Counted from the first letter of the stretch, positions 8,800-18,397 are shown. The stretch: DNA of 64,000 nt from DASRDB01 sp035652815 (GCA_035652815.1 DASRDB010000003.1:496001-560000); one strand, 5' to 3'. A program made the numbers and translations. The notes: generated by a model not told the origin, from the sequence alone.

Positions 8800-11700
8800 A
8801 TGGCAGTCCTGCAACATTACTATACCTCGTTTGTAAACAGAGAAGCGGGCAGCGCTGGCTTTCAGGTCAAGGCCATGTCGCCGGGCATCGCTCCCGACAC
8901 CCAGTCAACGATCACGCGCCTGATCTCCTATCGCATTCCTCCCACCCTGGATGAGTACAGGCTGGATACTCATCCCGTTGCCCTGCGCTACTATTATAAA
9001 AGTCCGCAGGAAGCCATCCTCCTCTGTAGTCAATCTAACGGGACCGACGAAAATGGTCGCCCCGGTAACTTTTTTGCCCATAGCCTTGTCACCGAGCCGG
9101 ACTATTTCACCAGCATGCCGCCCATCCTGTACTGGCATAGCAACTTCTGGCGCACCAGAGATACGCGCGCCAGTTCGATGATTGAGCCTCTTTACAGCCT
9201 TGACGAGGTTGAATGCACGCTGGATATCGAGGGGGTCTGGAATTTTCTTGCTCAGGGGAACCGCATCGAACAATTCTATAAACTCATGTGCGCCGTGGTG
9301 CATTATTCCAGCACGCAGCGCCGTATCGTGATTATCGACGATGACAATAACGTTGCGCAGTGGATTGCCGCAGTCACCTTTATGCTGCCGCCCGTGTATC
9401 GTCCCTTATTGAGTTTCGCGACCTATCATCATGACCCATACCAGTCCCAGTTCATGATTACCGGAACCACCACCGATTCCTCTTTCCGCGCCTCACCTGA
9501 CGAGTACATGAGCTATTTCATCTTGAATACGAAGACGGGCCAGGTCAGCGATGTTGCCGAATCACCCTATGCTGTTGAAGCGCGTGAGGCTGCTCGTTCC
9601 TACGACATATACGAGAACCGCCTGCTTGCCATCATTGGCAACTACCTCTCACGCTTTCCAGAACCGAAGCAGATCGATGAGCAACTTGACCTGCTCGCCT
9701 CCTACGCGGCTGTCCTTGAACCACATCATCCCTTATCATTGACTCCTCTAGAATTGGAAGCTGTGAGCGCCGTCCTCACCACACTCGAGGGACAGCGTGT
9801 ATTTGAGCAGGAGCACATTAACGAACTGCAACAGCTCGGCGAACTGCTTCACGACCTCTCACAAAGCGAAGCAAACGAGGGCATCTATAATGCGTATAAA
9901 CGTGTTGTTTCGCTCAAGCAACAACATAAAATCCCAACGGATCAGTCCGCGCTTAAAGAACTCAAGTACGTTACAAAATTGTTGATTAGTGGCTCGAACA
10001 TCGAAGTAGCCCTGCAAAGACTCAATAATATGCGTGCAGTCTATGGGGAAGCTATGTTTCTGGACACCATCAACAAACCCAACTTTCTTGAATGGCTCAG
10101 TAAACTTCCTGAAAATGGAAATGCTACCTCCCTGCAAGTAAAGTCTATCTGGCAGTATCTCGGCCCCTACATTTCTCCAGGCAAACACAGTCAACGTTTC
10201 CTACTTGCCAGCCTGGGTATGGCGATCAGCTTATGGAATGACAAACCAAGACGGCCAGAGGGTAAGGCCTTGATGGAAAGTATGATTTCCGCAATGGCCG
10301 GACGGGAAGCAGCATGGCTACAAATTGTCGCGGAGAGCTATGCGAGCTTGCCAGAAAACGCATTGCCCATCTTTTATTGCAAACTGGTAGAACCGCTTGA
10401 CCTGGATCAGCGCGTGCGCTATCGCACGCTTGTCCGGCGCTTGTTCAGCGCTATTGACTTGTATGAGTTACGCAATCACATGAGTGTTGCCAGTAATACA
10501 GGTATTCAAAATGGCCTGAAAGCCCTTGAAGACTGGATCAGCCACGCTAAAAGACAACAGGTGCCAGATATTCCAGCGCTGGCTGAAGCCGGAATTAAAT
10601 ACCTGGTTCAAATCACGGAAAGACCGGCGTTCAAACAAAAGTTTCCAAACGCGCTCAATGAAGTCGCGCCTCAAATTCTTATCAGCCAGGTACTGGCCCC
10701 GCTTCCCATTCAATGGGAAAACTACCTGGTAAGTATCGCGCTGGCAAACGTCTCCCTCAGTCGCTATACGCGCGCCGACCTGGAGATGTGCCGGAAGTAT
10801 CGAGAGCGCGAGGGTCTCTCCTCCGAAACGCGCACTATCATCGATGGTTTGCTTGCAATGAATAGCGGAACCCTTAATGACGAACTGGCAAGCCGCCTGC
10901 GTTATTACTTCAAGCAGTCGCCTCACCGCTTCCAGCTTGAAGCCCAGAGCTTCATCCAGACATTCCTTCCAGCATGCCGGGATGACCTTTCACACCTGAA
11001 CATGGTGAACGCCCTCTTCACCTGGGACTATTCAGAATATTTCTGGCCGCCATATTGGGATACCTTGAAACGGTTGCTCAGCCAAGCTTCAACCTCTGCC
11101 CACGCCCTGGGTCTGCTCAATTTTTGGTTCGACACGGAGCCAGACCGGTTCCAGGCGCTCTATAGCGTCCAGTATTTTATGCTGGAATTGCCGACCCACC
11201 TCGAAGCCACGCGCGGCATGCGCGGCTTCCCAGAAAGCGCGCGCTATATCAAAGCGGCAGTTGACAGGCAAAATATAAAGTGGTTCCCCCTGGTCGAAGA
11301 GTACCTGTCACCCGGTAAGAACCTCATCGCCTCAGTGGGTCTGGGTCTGGCATCGCAGTTGCAAAAGCGGCTCGGAAACGCCGAGGATGCCAAAGTCCAG
11401 GCGGAAAAGGAGCAGCGCGAGCGAGCGGCCCTTATGGACAAACTTAACGGTTTCTTCGATAAGAAACAGGCACGCAAGCTACATGCGCGTATCCACACCC
11501 TCTATGATTGGAAGCGGCGCGAGCTTTTCTGGTCCGCCTACTGGGAACTCTTCAAAAATGTGCTGCTTTCACAATATGCAGAAATCATTCTCGATGTGCT
11601 GGCATTCTGGTTTGATGACTCTTCAGCAGCCTTTGAGCAGATGCCTTACATTCCCAACGAATTCTTTCTCCATCTTTACGACCAACTTGCAACTATGCGC

Positions 11701-11841
11701 AAGGAAAAAGGCTTTATAGAAGGAGTGCGTCTCATACACAGAAAAGTCGCAAGTTCTCCACAGGGAACCTATAACTGGATTGCGCTGGTCGAGAACTACC
11801 TTGAAGAGCCTGAGAAAAAATTTGGCTTTTTACGCCGCTAG
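8800..11841 (+). CDS. GAP1-type GTPase-associated protein
   Basis: This 1013-residue protein matches the pattern of GTPase-associated protein 1 with a type-2 N-terminal domain: an early YYTSF...GFQVKAMS region and GRPGNFFAHSLV near residue 85, then a middle domain (RRIVIIDDD near 170, LLSFATYHHD near 205). The rest is largely helical. The last third contains a tandem duplication of about 100 residues (about 740-840 and 900-1005), each copy with a WxxYWxxxKxxL start, an FWFD motif and a closing W-x-x-LVE-x-YL. By family knowledge GAP1 genes sit beside DO-GTPase genes, as here on both sides, but no biochemical role is established. The RBS AAAGGGCGG overlaps the previous stop. It has no signal peptide and is probably cytoplasmic. 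Confidence 0.8.
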   Translation: MAVLQHYYTSFVNREAGSAGFQVKAMSPGIAPDTQSTITRLISYRIPPTLDEYRLDTHPVALRYYYKSPQEAILLCSQSNGTDENGRPGNFFAHSLVTEPDYFTSMPPILYWHSNFWRTRDTRASSMIEPLYSLDEVECTLDIEGVWNFLAQGNRIEQFYKLMCAVVHYSSTQRRIVIIDDDNNVAQWIAAVTFMLPPVYRPLLSFATYHHDPYQSQFMITGTTTDSSFRASPDEYMSYFILNTKTGQVSDVAESPYAVEAREAARSYDIYENRLLAIIGNYLSRFPEPKQIDEQLDLLASYAAVLEPHHPLSLTPLELEAVSAVLTTLEGQRVFEQEHINELQQLGELLHDLSQSEANEGIYNAYKRVVSLKQQHKIPTDQSALKELKYVTKLLISGSNIEVALQRLNNMRAVYGEAMFLDTINKPNFLEWLSKLPENGNATSLQVKSIWQYLGPYISPGKHSQRFLLASLGMAISLWNDKPRRPEGKALMESMISAMAGREAAWLQIVAESYASLPENALPIFYCKLVEPLDLDQRVRYRTLVRRLFSAIDLYELRNHMSVASNTGIQNGLKALEDWISHAKRQQVPDIPALAEAGIKYLVQITERPAFKQKFPNALNEVAPQILISQVLAPLPIQWENYLVSIALANVSLSRYTRADLEMCRKYREREGLSSETRTIIDGLLAMNSGTLNDELASRLRYYFKQSPHRFQLEAQSFIQTFLPACRDDLSHLNMVNALFTWDYSEYFWPPYWDTLKRLLSQASTSAHALGLLNFWFDTEPDRFQALYSVQYFMLELPTHLEATRGMRGFPESARYIKAAVDRQNIKWFPLVEEYLSPGKNLIASVGLGLASQLQKRLGNAEDAKVQAEKEQRERAALMDKLNGFFDKKQARKLHARIHTLYDWKRRELFWSAYWELFKNVLLSQYAEIILDVLAFWFDDSSAAFEQMPYIPNEFFLHLYDQLATMRKEKGFIEGVRLIHRKVASSPQGTYNWIALVENYLEEPEKKFGFLRR

Positions 11842-11869
11842 CCAGGCCTAAAACGGAAGGAGCAAAACT

Positions 11870-12067
11870 ATGGACGACGGGTGTGCCGCACTTATTGGAA
11901 TTCTGATTGTCATCGCTATTGCCATCGCATTAATCGTATATGTTGTTTTACCACTCAGCATCATTTTGCTGGTCGGCATTTCATCGGCAGGAGTGGTTTC
12001 TGGGGCGGCTGTGGCCGTGAAAAACTTCGGAGAACTGATGGTCGAATCGCACAAAACCATTAAATAA
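11870..12067 (+). CDS. Small two-helix membrane protein
   Basis: This 65-residue protein is almost entirely hydrophobic from residue 6 to 50. Two likely membrane helices (about 8-28 and 32-50) are followed by a short charged tail ending SHKTIK. AAGGAG lies eight bases before the start. It sits between the GAP1 gene (28 bases upstream) and the membrane GTPase (20 bases downstream), so it belongs to the cluster and is not a stray frame. It could be a membrane anchor or subunit for the complex, or a small pore-like component. I do not recognise a family, and the function is unknown. Confidence 0.7.
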   Translation: MDDGCAALIGILIVIAIAIALIVYVVLPLSIILLVGISSAGVVSGAAVAVKNFGELMVESHKTIK

Positions 12068-12087
12068 CAGAAAGGGCGGTATTCCTT

Positions 12088-13623
12088 ATGACGCTGTTCG
12101 AGGCTCAGCCTGCCTATAAAATTTACGCCTTTGATCGCGGCTGGCGCATCATCAAATACGTCACCGAGAACCTGTTCAAACGCACCGATATCGCGGCACG
12201 CTGGTGGTTCAATAAAGCCCAGTCCTTGTTGGCTCGCTATAGAATGAGCGGTTCGTTCGTAAAATACTGGATCTATGTCGTAATGGCCGGTATGTACATT
12301 GCCGGAGGCGCGCAGTACCTTTCCGCCATGATTCTGGCAGGCGTGTTCATTGCCCTGCAATCCGTGTTACTCTCTATCTGGGCCGCCATCTCTATGCTCA
12401 TGATCGGTATATTGGCGCTCTGCACCTTTATCTATACGCGCTTCTATCGCATCTTTTTCCGCTGCCCCGATTGCCATAAACAAATGAACATTCCCACCTT
12501 TATCTGCCCTACCTGTGCCGAGCCACATACCCAGCTCTGGCCCAGTATCTACGGCGTTTTTTCGCACCGCTGCATCAAGTGTGAGACGCGCCTGCCCACC
12601 CTGCGCCTCAAAATCCCCGGCACTCGCTGGATTGAGCGCGACAAAATCACACGCGTTTGCCCAAGCTGCAAGCACCAGATGAACGCGGGCATCGGCGCTG
12701 GCACTAATATCCACATCCCTATTGTCGGCGGCCCTTCAACCGGTAAATCGAACTTCATCGTTACAGCAACCAAAGAGTTCAAGGAAACCTACGAGAGCGC
12801 CCTGCACTACTCCATCACCTTTACCGATCCAAAGCACGAAAGCGACTATAATGAGAACGTCCGGCGTCTGGCTCATGGTCATGAGCTGGTAAAAACAACT
12901 GATATGGTTGCCCGGGCCTATAACCTGCGCATTCAATCGCCCAAAAAGCGCGTACCCAAGCTTGCCTACATTTATGATGCCGCAGGTGAGGTATACAATC
13001 GCAGCGAAGATACGGCACAGCAGGAGTATTACAAGTACATCGATGGCATCATCTTCGTCATCGACCCGTTCTCTATCCCCAGCTACCGTCATTTACACGA
13101 GTCAGAAATCGCGCATTTTCAAAACCTGATTCGACCAAGTAGTCTCGACGTTATGCAGGCCTACGAGCGCATGTTTAATATGTTTGAAGACTCGGCAGGT
13201 CTGCGCAAGGGCCGCCGCTTCCCACATCCTCTGGCCATCGTCGTTACCAAAGTAGACGCGCTCAACCTGGAAAACGAAATCGGCAGCACAGCCGCCCATT
13301 ACCTGATGAGCAGCGATCCCAGTATCACTGAGGAATCGGATGCCATCAATACCCTGGTACGTAACTTCCTGTGCCAGCACGACCTCGATCACTTTGTGCG
13401 CGACGTTGAAATGCAATTCTCCAATGTCCGCTACTTCTCATGTTCCGCGCTTGGCCGCATGCCCGTAGCGGGTGATAGCCGCAGTTTCGTGCCCATTCGC
13501 GTCGGCGAACCCCTCATCTGGCTGCTCGCGAAAACGAAAACGGTGGATGCCATTCAACAACCACCCCATGCCACCCGCGTGCTTAATCCGTTAACGATGC
13601 CATTGCAACAACAACAAAGATAG
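12088..13623 (+). CDS. Membrane-anchored zinc-ribbon GTPase (double-GTPase type)
   Basis: The protein has 511 residues. An amphipathic N-terminal region is followed by two membrane helices (about 57-80 and 82-115). Three CxxC-type zinc ribbon clusters follow (CPDC near 126, CPTC, CIKC...CPSC to about 198). The GTPase domain has GGPSTGKS near 213, DAAGE near 297 and VTKVDAL near 387. The C-terminal GEPLIWLL motif matches the soluble GTPase at 7610. It is probably the membrane-attached partner of that GTPase, a pairing typical of DO-GTPase/GAP1 clusters. AAAGGGCGG precedes the start. After its stop comes a 26-bp inverted repeat, so the operon may be attenuated here. Confidence 0.82.
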   Translation: MTLFEAQPAYKIYAFDRGWRIIKYVTENLFKRTDIAARWWFNKAQSLLARYRMSGSFVKYWIYVVMAGMYIAGGAQYLSAMILAGVFIALQSVLLSIWAAISMLMIGILALCTFIYTRFYRIFFRCPDCHKQMNIPTFICPTCAEPHTQLWPSIYGVFSHRCIKCETRLPTLRLKIPGTRWIERDKITRVCPSCKHQMNAGIGAGTNIHIPIVGGPSTGKSNFIVTATKEFKETYESALHYSITFTDPKHESDYNENVRRLAHGHELVKTTDMVARAYNLRIQSPKKRVPKLAYIYDAAGEVYNRSEDTAQQEYYKYIDGIIFVIDPFSIPSYRHLHESEIAHFQNLIRPSSLDVMQAYERMFNMFEDSAGLRKGRRFPHPLAIVVTKVDALNLENEIGSTAAHYLMSSDPSITEESDAINTLVRNFLCQHDLDHFVRDVEMQFSNVRYFSCSALGRMPVAGDSRSFVPIRVGEPLIWLLAKTKTVDAIQQPPHATRVLNPLTMPLQQQQR

Positions 13624-13633
13624 GGCTTTTCAT

Positions 13634-13717
13634 CCTGTAGGGACGCGATTGATCGCGTCCACCCTGGCCTGTAATGCGCCTGAGTGGGCCAGACGCGATC
13701 AATCGCGTCCCTACAGG
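13634..13717. repeat. Nested 26-bp inverted repeat downstream of the membrane GTPase
   Basis: Two perfectly complementary arms of about 26 bases (13634-13659 and 13692-13717) are separated by about 32 bases. Each arm also contains its own palindrome (GACGCGAT-TG-ATCGCGTC), so the element can fold at two levels. There is no T-run after it, so a simple terminator is unlikely. It may be a small non-autonomous palindromic element or an mRNA-stabilising structure within the gene cluster. Confidence 0.75.
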
Positions 13718-13795
13718 AATATCAGAATTCATCAGAAAAGGTGGTTAGCGAACGCAACCCTATAAAAATAAAAGGAAGGAACAAGACACAGAAAG

Positions 13796-14260
13796 ATGAG
13801 TGAATCTTTTAAATACAGACCATTCGAGTCAAAAGATGAAGGGGATGACTTTTCTGATTCAAGTAAAAAGGCGAAAGAAGCAAGGCGAGTCCAGATCGTC
13901 TCCTCTGAAACGGTTTCTTCGATCGAACATGAAATTTCAGGAGAAGGTCCGGGTCGTATGAATGGTGCTGGCAGCAACGGCCAAAACGATTCGGCTGCGG
14001 CACAACAAAGCGATTCGACCCAGCCTGCTACGCAGTCCGATGCAACACAGCAAACAACGCAAAGCGATCAGGCAGCCACGGAAAGGCTGGACAGACAAAG
14101 GCGGATTGATAAGGCAAGGGCGGAGGTGAACGAGGCATATGCCGAAGCGGAAAAGGAAGAGCAACTTCGCTTAATAAGGGCAGAGATTGCTGAGATATCT
14201 CGAGGAGAGCAGAGGCGACGACATCACAGCCATCGCGACCAGTTTTCTGATTCAGAATAG
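13796..14260 (+). CDS. Hydrophilic coiled-coil protein of unknown function
   Basis: The product has 154 residues. The N-terminal 60 are charged, the middle (about 65-105) is rich in Gln, Ser, Thr and Asp with a repeated QSD(A)TQ pattern, and residues 105-140 form a charged helix likely to be a coiled coil. It ends in an Arg/His-rich tail. There is no signal, membrane segment or known motif. AAGGAAGGAA lies about 17 bases before the start, which is a little far. It lies between two palindromic elements inside the big cluster and shares its direction. A linker or disordered adaptor role is possible. The composition is low in complexity, so homology calls would be weak. Confidence 0.5.
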   Translation: MSESFKYRPFESKDEGDDFSDSSKKAKEARRVQIVSSETVSSIEHEISGEGPGRMNGAGSNGQNDSAAAQQSDSTQPATQSDATQQTTQSDQAATERLDRQRRIDKARAEVNEAYAEAEKEEQLRLIRAEIAEISRGEQRRRHHSHRDQFSDSE

Positions 14261-14306
14261 CAGGCCATGAATAAACCTTTCTCGCCTGTCATCCTGAGCG
14301 CCGCCC

Positions 14307-14394
14307 ATGTCATCCTGAGCGCAGCGAAGGATCTCTCGCTTGCCGGATCAAGCCAGTGGAGACCTGAGATCCTTCGCTGCGCTCAGGATGACAT
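14307..14394. repeat. Palindromic repeat family 1, copy A
   Basis: Arms 14307-14335 and 14366-14394 are inverted copies (ATGTCATCCTGAGCGCAGCG... core) around a spacer of about 30 bases. A partial extra left arm, TGTCATCCTGAGCGCCGCC, lies just before it at 14288-14306. The same element occurs near 27010, 28222, 35873, 39109 and 57741. It lies between genes, as REP/MITE-like elements do. Confidence 0.85.
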
Positions 14395-14465
14395 CTAGAG
14401 GCAGGCTGCTCACCTCCTCTCATTACGAGTCTTGATGCACACACATTTAGAAAGGCAGCCAGATC

Positions 14466-15215
14466 GTGCCAACGGTAAAATGTATTAATGGACATAAAAC
14501 TCCGGCACCGCCAGCGGGAAGCGCCTGTCCTATCTGCGGAGGAGATTTCGAGGGCTTTGGCTCATCGGCGATGCCCCGGCCAGTGCCACGCCCTGGCCCC
14601 CCTGCTCCTCTGCCAGGGCCGCGTTCGTCGGTGCCCAGGCCGGTTCCGCCACCAGGCCCATCCAGTCCTCTACCTGGGCCGAGTTCCCCGTTGCCAGGGC
14701 CTTTTCCGCCGCCAACAGCAGCTTCGCATTTCGGCCCGCTGCCATCCGGCATGCCCGGGCGCTTGCCCGACCTGGAAGGCACTATCGCGCTTCAACCAAC
14801 GCAATCTGAGATCACATTACCGCCCGATTGGTCTACCAGTGTGCTGGGATGCATTTTCATTCCTTTCTTGCTGGTACTTCGGCCTTTCCTGCTCATTATG
14901 GGTTTGATCGGCATGAGCGGGCGCATTCAGCGCAAAATGACGGTGAATACGGTGCGCATACGACGCCCGGACGGCACCCAGCGCGATGCGCGCTTTGAAG
15001 GGGACCTCGTAGGAGGCAATTTAAGTCTGGGCGATGATATCTCGCTATGGGGGCACAACGCCGGTGGCACGCTTGTAGTGACACGCGCCTATAACCATAC
15101 CACCGGCAGTGAAATTCGCCTGCACCGGCCAACGCCCTGGCTCAGCCGGATCATTGCGACCATCCTGCTCCTGCTCATCCTCTCGATTGTGTGGCAGTTT
15201 TTCAGATACCGCTAA
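14466..15215 (+). CDS. Zinc-knuckle, proline-rich, membrane-anchored protein
   Basis: This 249-residue protein begins with a short zinc-binding region (CINGH...CPICGG, residues 6-26). A proline-rich linker (about 35-85) built from near-repeats of PGP and PLPGP follows. One or two hydrophobic helices lie near 123-150, a small beta domain near 155-220, and a C-terminal membrane helix at 226-245. It starts with GTG at 14466, with GAAAGG about 11 bases upstream. A later ATG at 14488 is in another frame and is rejected. The next gene (ATPase) begins 24 bases downstream. The layout (zinc module, flexible linker, membrane hairpin) suggests an adaptor tied to the membrane, perhaps near the membrane GTPase. 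No family is recognised. Confidence 0.65.
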   Translation: MPTVKCINGHKTPAPPAGSACPICGGDFEGFGSSAMPRPVPRPGPPAPLPGPRSSVPRPVPPPGPSSPLPGPSSPLPGPFPPPTAASHFGPLPSGMPGRLPDLEGTIALQPTQSEITLPPDWSTSVLGCIFIPFLLVLRPFLLIMGLIGMSGRIQRKMTVNTVRIRRPDGTQRDARFEGDLVGGNLSLGDDISLWGHNAGGTLVVTRAYNHTTGSEIRLHRPTPWLSRIIATILLLLILSIVWQFFRYR

Positions 15216-15239
15216 GAGGCGCAATTCGGGAGAGGTGAC

Positions 15240-18200
15240 ATGTTTTCAGGCTTTGATGCGGAATGGCGCAAATCGCTGGCCGAGATCAGCGCGCGAATCG
15301 ATGAGCTGGAACGGCGCGAACTCGAAGGTGCCAGCGTAACCGATCTTGAACTGGCCGATATCGTGGGCGGCAAACGCTTTCTCTCGGTCGAGGGATTGGC
15401 CGCGTTCTGGAACGCTCAGGCAGACAGCGACTTTGCGCAACATATCGCCGACTTACTTACCGGCACGCATGGGCAACAACAGGCAGAATTGATTTTCGTG
15501 CTGGCCGGTAACGATCAAGGGTTGGCGCTCTACCTGTCGTTGGGAGCGCTCGAAACTACAGAGAGCATGCTCAAAGCCTTACTGCCCGGCATTCACCTGG
15601 ATAGTCGGCCAGCAGGCTACCTCGCATCAAAACTGGAGCGCCACTTTCGCGTACATGGCATGCTGAGCGGCGTACCCGGTCATAAAAGCTCGTTCAAAGC
15701 GCAGGAACAACAGCGACCGGGCGAGCAGCAACCCGCTGGCCTGCAGGTTGCTCTTCCCGCATCTGCCAATGCAACAGGGTTTTCGCAATTTGAGCGTGTG
15801 ATACGCGGCATGCAGAGGGCAACCTGGACGTACATAGTGCATGCGCGCCCCAGCACCCGCAAGGTGACAGCAGATCAGCGCCTGAAAATGATCGATTGGC
15901 TGACCTGGGTTGTCTCACAATCGCGCATACAACGCCAGAACACAGAACAAATAACGGGCATTGCATCACAAACCTTCAGTGGAGAGATGGTCAATTACCG
16001 GGCGCAATACCTTATGCGGTTGCTGGAAAGACAGGTGGAGCGCTTAGACTCCGCGCTTGCCTGTGGTCAATGGTGGGTCTCTTCCTACTTTGGCGCAAGT
16101 ACTCAAGACGATGCGCAGCGCCTGGCCGGATTGTTAATAGCAACGCTGGCGGGCGAGGATTCACGCCCCGAACCAATGCGCGCTTACCTCTGCAATCCCG
16201 CCAGTTCCAAAATATTGCAGCAGACCGCGTTCAGCACCTACCTTTCTTCTGAAGAGCTGGCAACATTGGTGCAATTTCCACGTGAAGAGGTGCCTGGATA
16301 TGCCATCTCCGACTTTGTTCGCTTCGATGTAGACTTCCGGCACGCGCATAGCAAAAACCTGGCGCTGGGTCATATCCAGCACAATAATCAGGACTCTACA
16401 CCCTATACTATTTCCCTGCATGATCTGGCCAAACATGCTGTCGTCGTTGGCGTGACAGGAAGCGGTAAAACAACCAGCGTCATGAATCTACTCGACCATC
16501 TTGTGCAGGCCGGGCTGCCATTTCTCATCCTTGAACCGGCCAAGACCGAGTATCGCACCCTGCGCCCACGCCTTGCAGGACGCGCAGACGCGCGTATCTA
16601 CACGCTCGGCAACGAAAACATCGCCCCTTTCCGGCTCAATCCTTTTGAATTTGAAACCGACGACCGGCCCGGCAGCGCCTCTGTCACCAATCATATCGAC
16701 TTTTTGAAAGCCGTATTCAATGCCGCCTTCATCCTCTACGCACCCATGCCCTACGTGCTGGAAGTGGCCCTGCATGAAATCTACGAAGATAAGGGCTGGG
16801 ACCTGGCAAGCGGCCTGAACGTGCGCCTTCCTAAATGGTCAGAGCGCCACCTGTACCCCATTTTCCCTACACTCACCGACCTCTACTATAAAATCGACGA
16901 GGTCGTGAATCGTTTTCACTATGACCCTCATACCGATCAGACCGTGAAAGCTGGATTGAAAGCGCGTATCGGCTCGATGCGTGTCGGAACAAAAGGGCTT
17001 ATGCTCGATACCGCTCGCGGTATCCCTATGTCACAGTTGCTCTCACATCCCACCATTCTGGAGATGGAAAATATCGGGAGCGATGACGAAAAAACCTTCC
17101 TCATGGGCATGCTGCTGGCAAAGCTCTACGAGTACCGCCGCCTGCAAGCGTCATCGGGAAGTGTTTCTGCCGATTTACAACACCTCCTCGTTTTTGAGGA
17201 AGCCCATCGCCTGCTCAAAAACACCGAGACACAGGTTGATACAGAATCGTCAAATTTGCGCGGCCAGGCCATCGAAGTCTTTACCAATATGCTTTCAGAG
17301 GTGCGAGCCTATGGGCAGGGAGTACTCGTTGCCGAACAGATTCCCAGCAAACTGGCTCCAGACGTATTAAAAAACACCAATCTGAAAATCGCTCACCGGC
17401 TCGTTGCGATGGATGACCGGCAAAGCATCGGTCAGACCATGAACCTTACAGGCGAACAGACATATCATCTCGGTATCCTGCCTCCCGGCATGGCCGCAGT
17501 CTTCGCCGAAGGAGCCGATCATGCCTACAAGGTGCGCATGGAAAACTACAAAAGCGCTTTGGCTCCACTTACCGACACCCAACTGAAAGCTGAAAGTCCG
17601 CGCTATGCCTCGGTTGAGGCCTGTCAGTTCATCCTGGATTTTCGCCGTTATGGCGTCCTTCTCTCGCCCTTTGGCAGCCCGGATGCGCTTATTTATCAAT
17701 ATACGGCCCGTTTGCTATCGGCGGCGCGGGGACAGGTTCTCTGGTCACTGCTGCTCCTGCGCACTGTGTTCAGCCGCCCTCAGCTTCCACAGGCCATCAA
17801 GCTGTTAGAACAATACCTGACCAGCGAGCTACCCTCCGTACAAGGAAGCATGCGAGAAGCCACCTTACGCATGTTCATCATCCAGGGATGTGCTGAACTG
17901 CTCCAAAAATACGGCGCAATTCACGGGTGGAGTTATCCAGTTGTTGATGAACTGCGCATTCCACTGACCAGCGGCCTGCTCACCTTTGTGCAAAAGAACG
18001 ATCTCGCCCTTGCCAGCAGCGATCTCGACCGCTTCTCGCGTCGGTACGAGAAGCTTTTAGAGCGAAATCACGGACCATTTCCCGGCTGCGAGCATTGCCC
18101 CGCGCCATGTCTTTACCGGACACTTGTGCGCTGGCTTCTCACGAAATCTGATAGAGAGTGGCTTGACGATGAAGTGAAAGCGAAACACGCAACTCCGGCT

Positions 18201-18383
18201 GACCACTATACAGCCATTGCCAGAGTAGCAAAGAACATCGTCCATAACTGGCCAGGAGACCCCAAAAACAGCGTCGTACCCGAACTGGCCTATTGCGCGG
18301 CGCTGCACGTAGAGGCGGGCACCGACCTGACTGCATATGAACAACAAAAGTTTGCCGACCAGCTCAAAGCAGCTTTATTGTAG
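15240..18383 (+). CDS. HerA/FtsK-superfamily ATPase (DUF87-like)
   Basis: The protein has 1047 residues. The first 370 are helical and of unknown fold. A P-loop ATPase core follows, with Walker A GVTGSGKTTS near residue 404 and Walker B LLVFEEAHRLL near 648, and an arginine-containing region near QIPSKLAPDV that is typical of HerA-like pumps. A small cysteine cluster CEHCPAPC lies near 950. HerA-type ATPases usually form hexameric motors on DNA or move proteins. GGGAGAGG precedes the start. Only 14 bases separate its stop from the CHAT protease gene, so the two are surely co-expressed. In conflict systems such ATPases pair with effectors; that pairing is the likely role here, but it is inferred. 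Confidence 0.82.
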   Translation: MFSGFDAEWRKSLAEISARIDELERRELEGASVTDLELADIVGGKRFLSVEGLAAFWNAQADSDFAQHIADLLTGTHGQQQAELIFVLAGNDQGLALYLSLGALETTESMLKALLPGIHLDSRPAGYLASKLERHFRVHGMLSGVPGHKSSFKAQEQQRPGEQQPAGLQVALPASANATGFSQFERVIRGMQRATWTYIVHARPSTRKVTADQRLKMIDWLTWVVSQSRIQRQNTEQITGIASQTFSGEMVNYRAQYLMRLLERQVERLDSALACGQWWVSSYFGASTQDDAQRLAGLLIATLAGEDSRPEPMRAYLCNPASSKILQQTAFSTYLSSEELATLVQFPREEVPGYAISDFVRFDVDFRHAHSKNLALGHIQHNNQDSTPYTISLHDLAKHAVVVGVTGSGKTTSVMNLLDHLVQAGLPFLILEPAKTEYRTLRPRLAGRADARIYTLGNENIAPFRLNPFEFETDDRPGSASVTNHIDFLKAVFNAAFILYAPMPYVLEVALHEIYEDKGWDLASGLNVRLPKWSERHLYPIFPTLTDLYYKIDEVVNRFHYDPHTDQTVKAGLKARIGSMRVGTKGLMLDTARGIPMSQLLSHPTILEMENIGSDDEKTFLMGMLLAKLYEYRRLQASSGSVSADLQHLLVFEEAHRLLKNTETQVDTESSNLRGQAIEVFTNMLSEVRAYGQGVLVAEQIPSKLAPDVLKNTNLKIAHRLVAMDDRQSIGQTMNLTGEQTYHLGILPPGMAAVFAEGADHAYKVRMENYKSALAPLTDTQLKAESPRYASVEACQFILDFRRYGVLLSPFGSPDALIYQYTARLLSAARGQVLWSLLLLRTVFSRPQLPQAIKLLEQYLTSELPSVQGSMREATLRMFIIQGCAELLQKYGAIHGWSYPVVDELRIPLTSGLLTFVQKNDLALASSDLDRFSRRYEKLLERNHGPFPGCEHCPAPCLYRTLVRWLLTKSDREWLDDEVKAKHATPADHYTAIARVAKNIVHNWPGDPKNSVVPELAYCAALHVEAGTDLTAYEQQKFADQLKAALL

Positions 18384-18397
18384 CAGGAGGATCGTGT

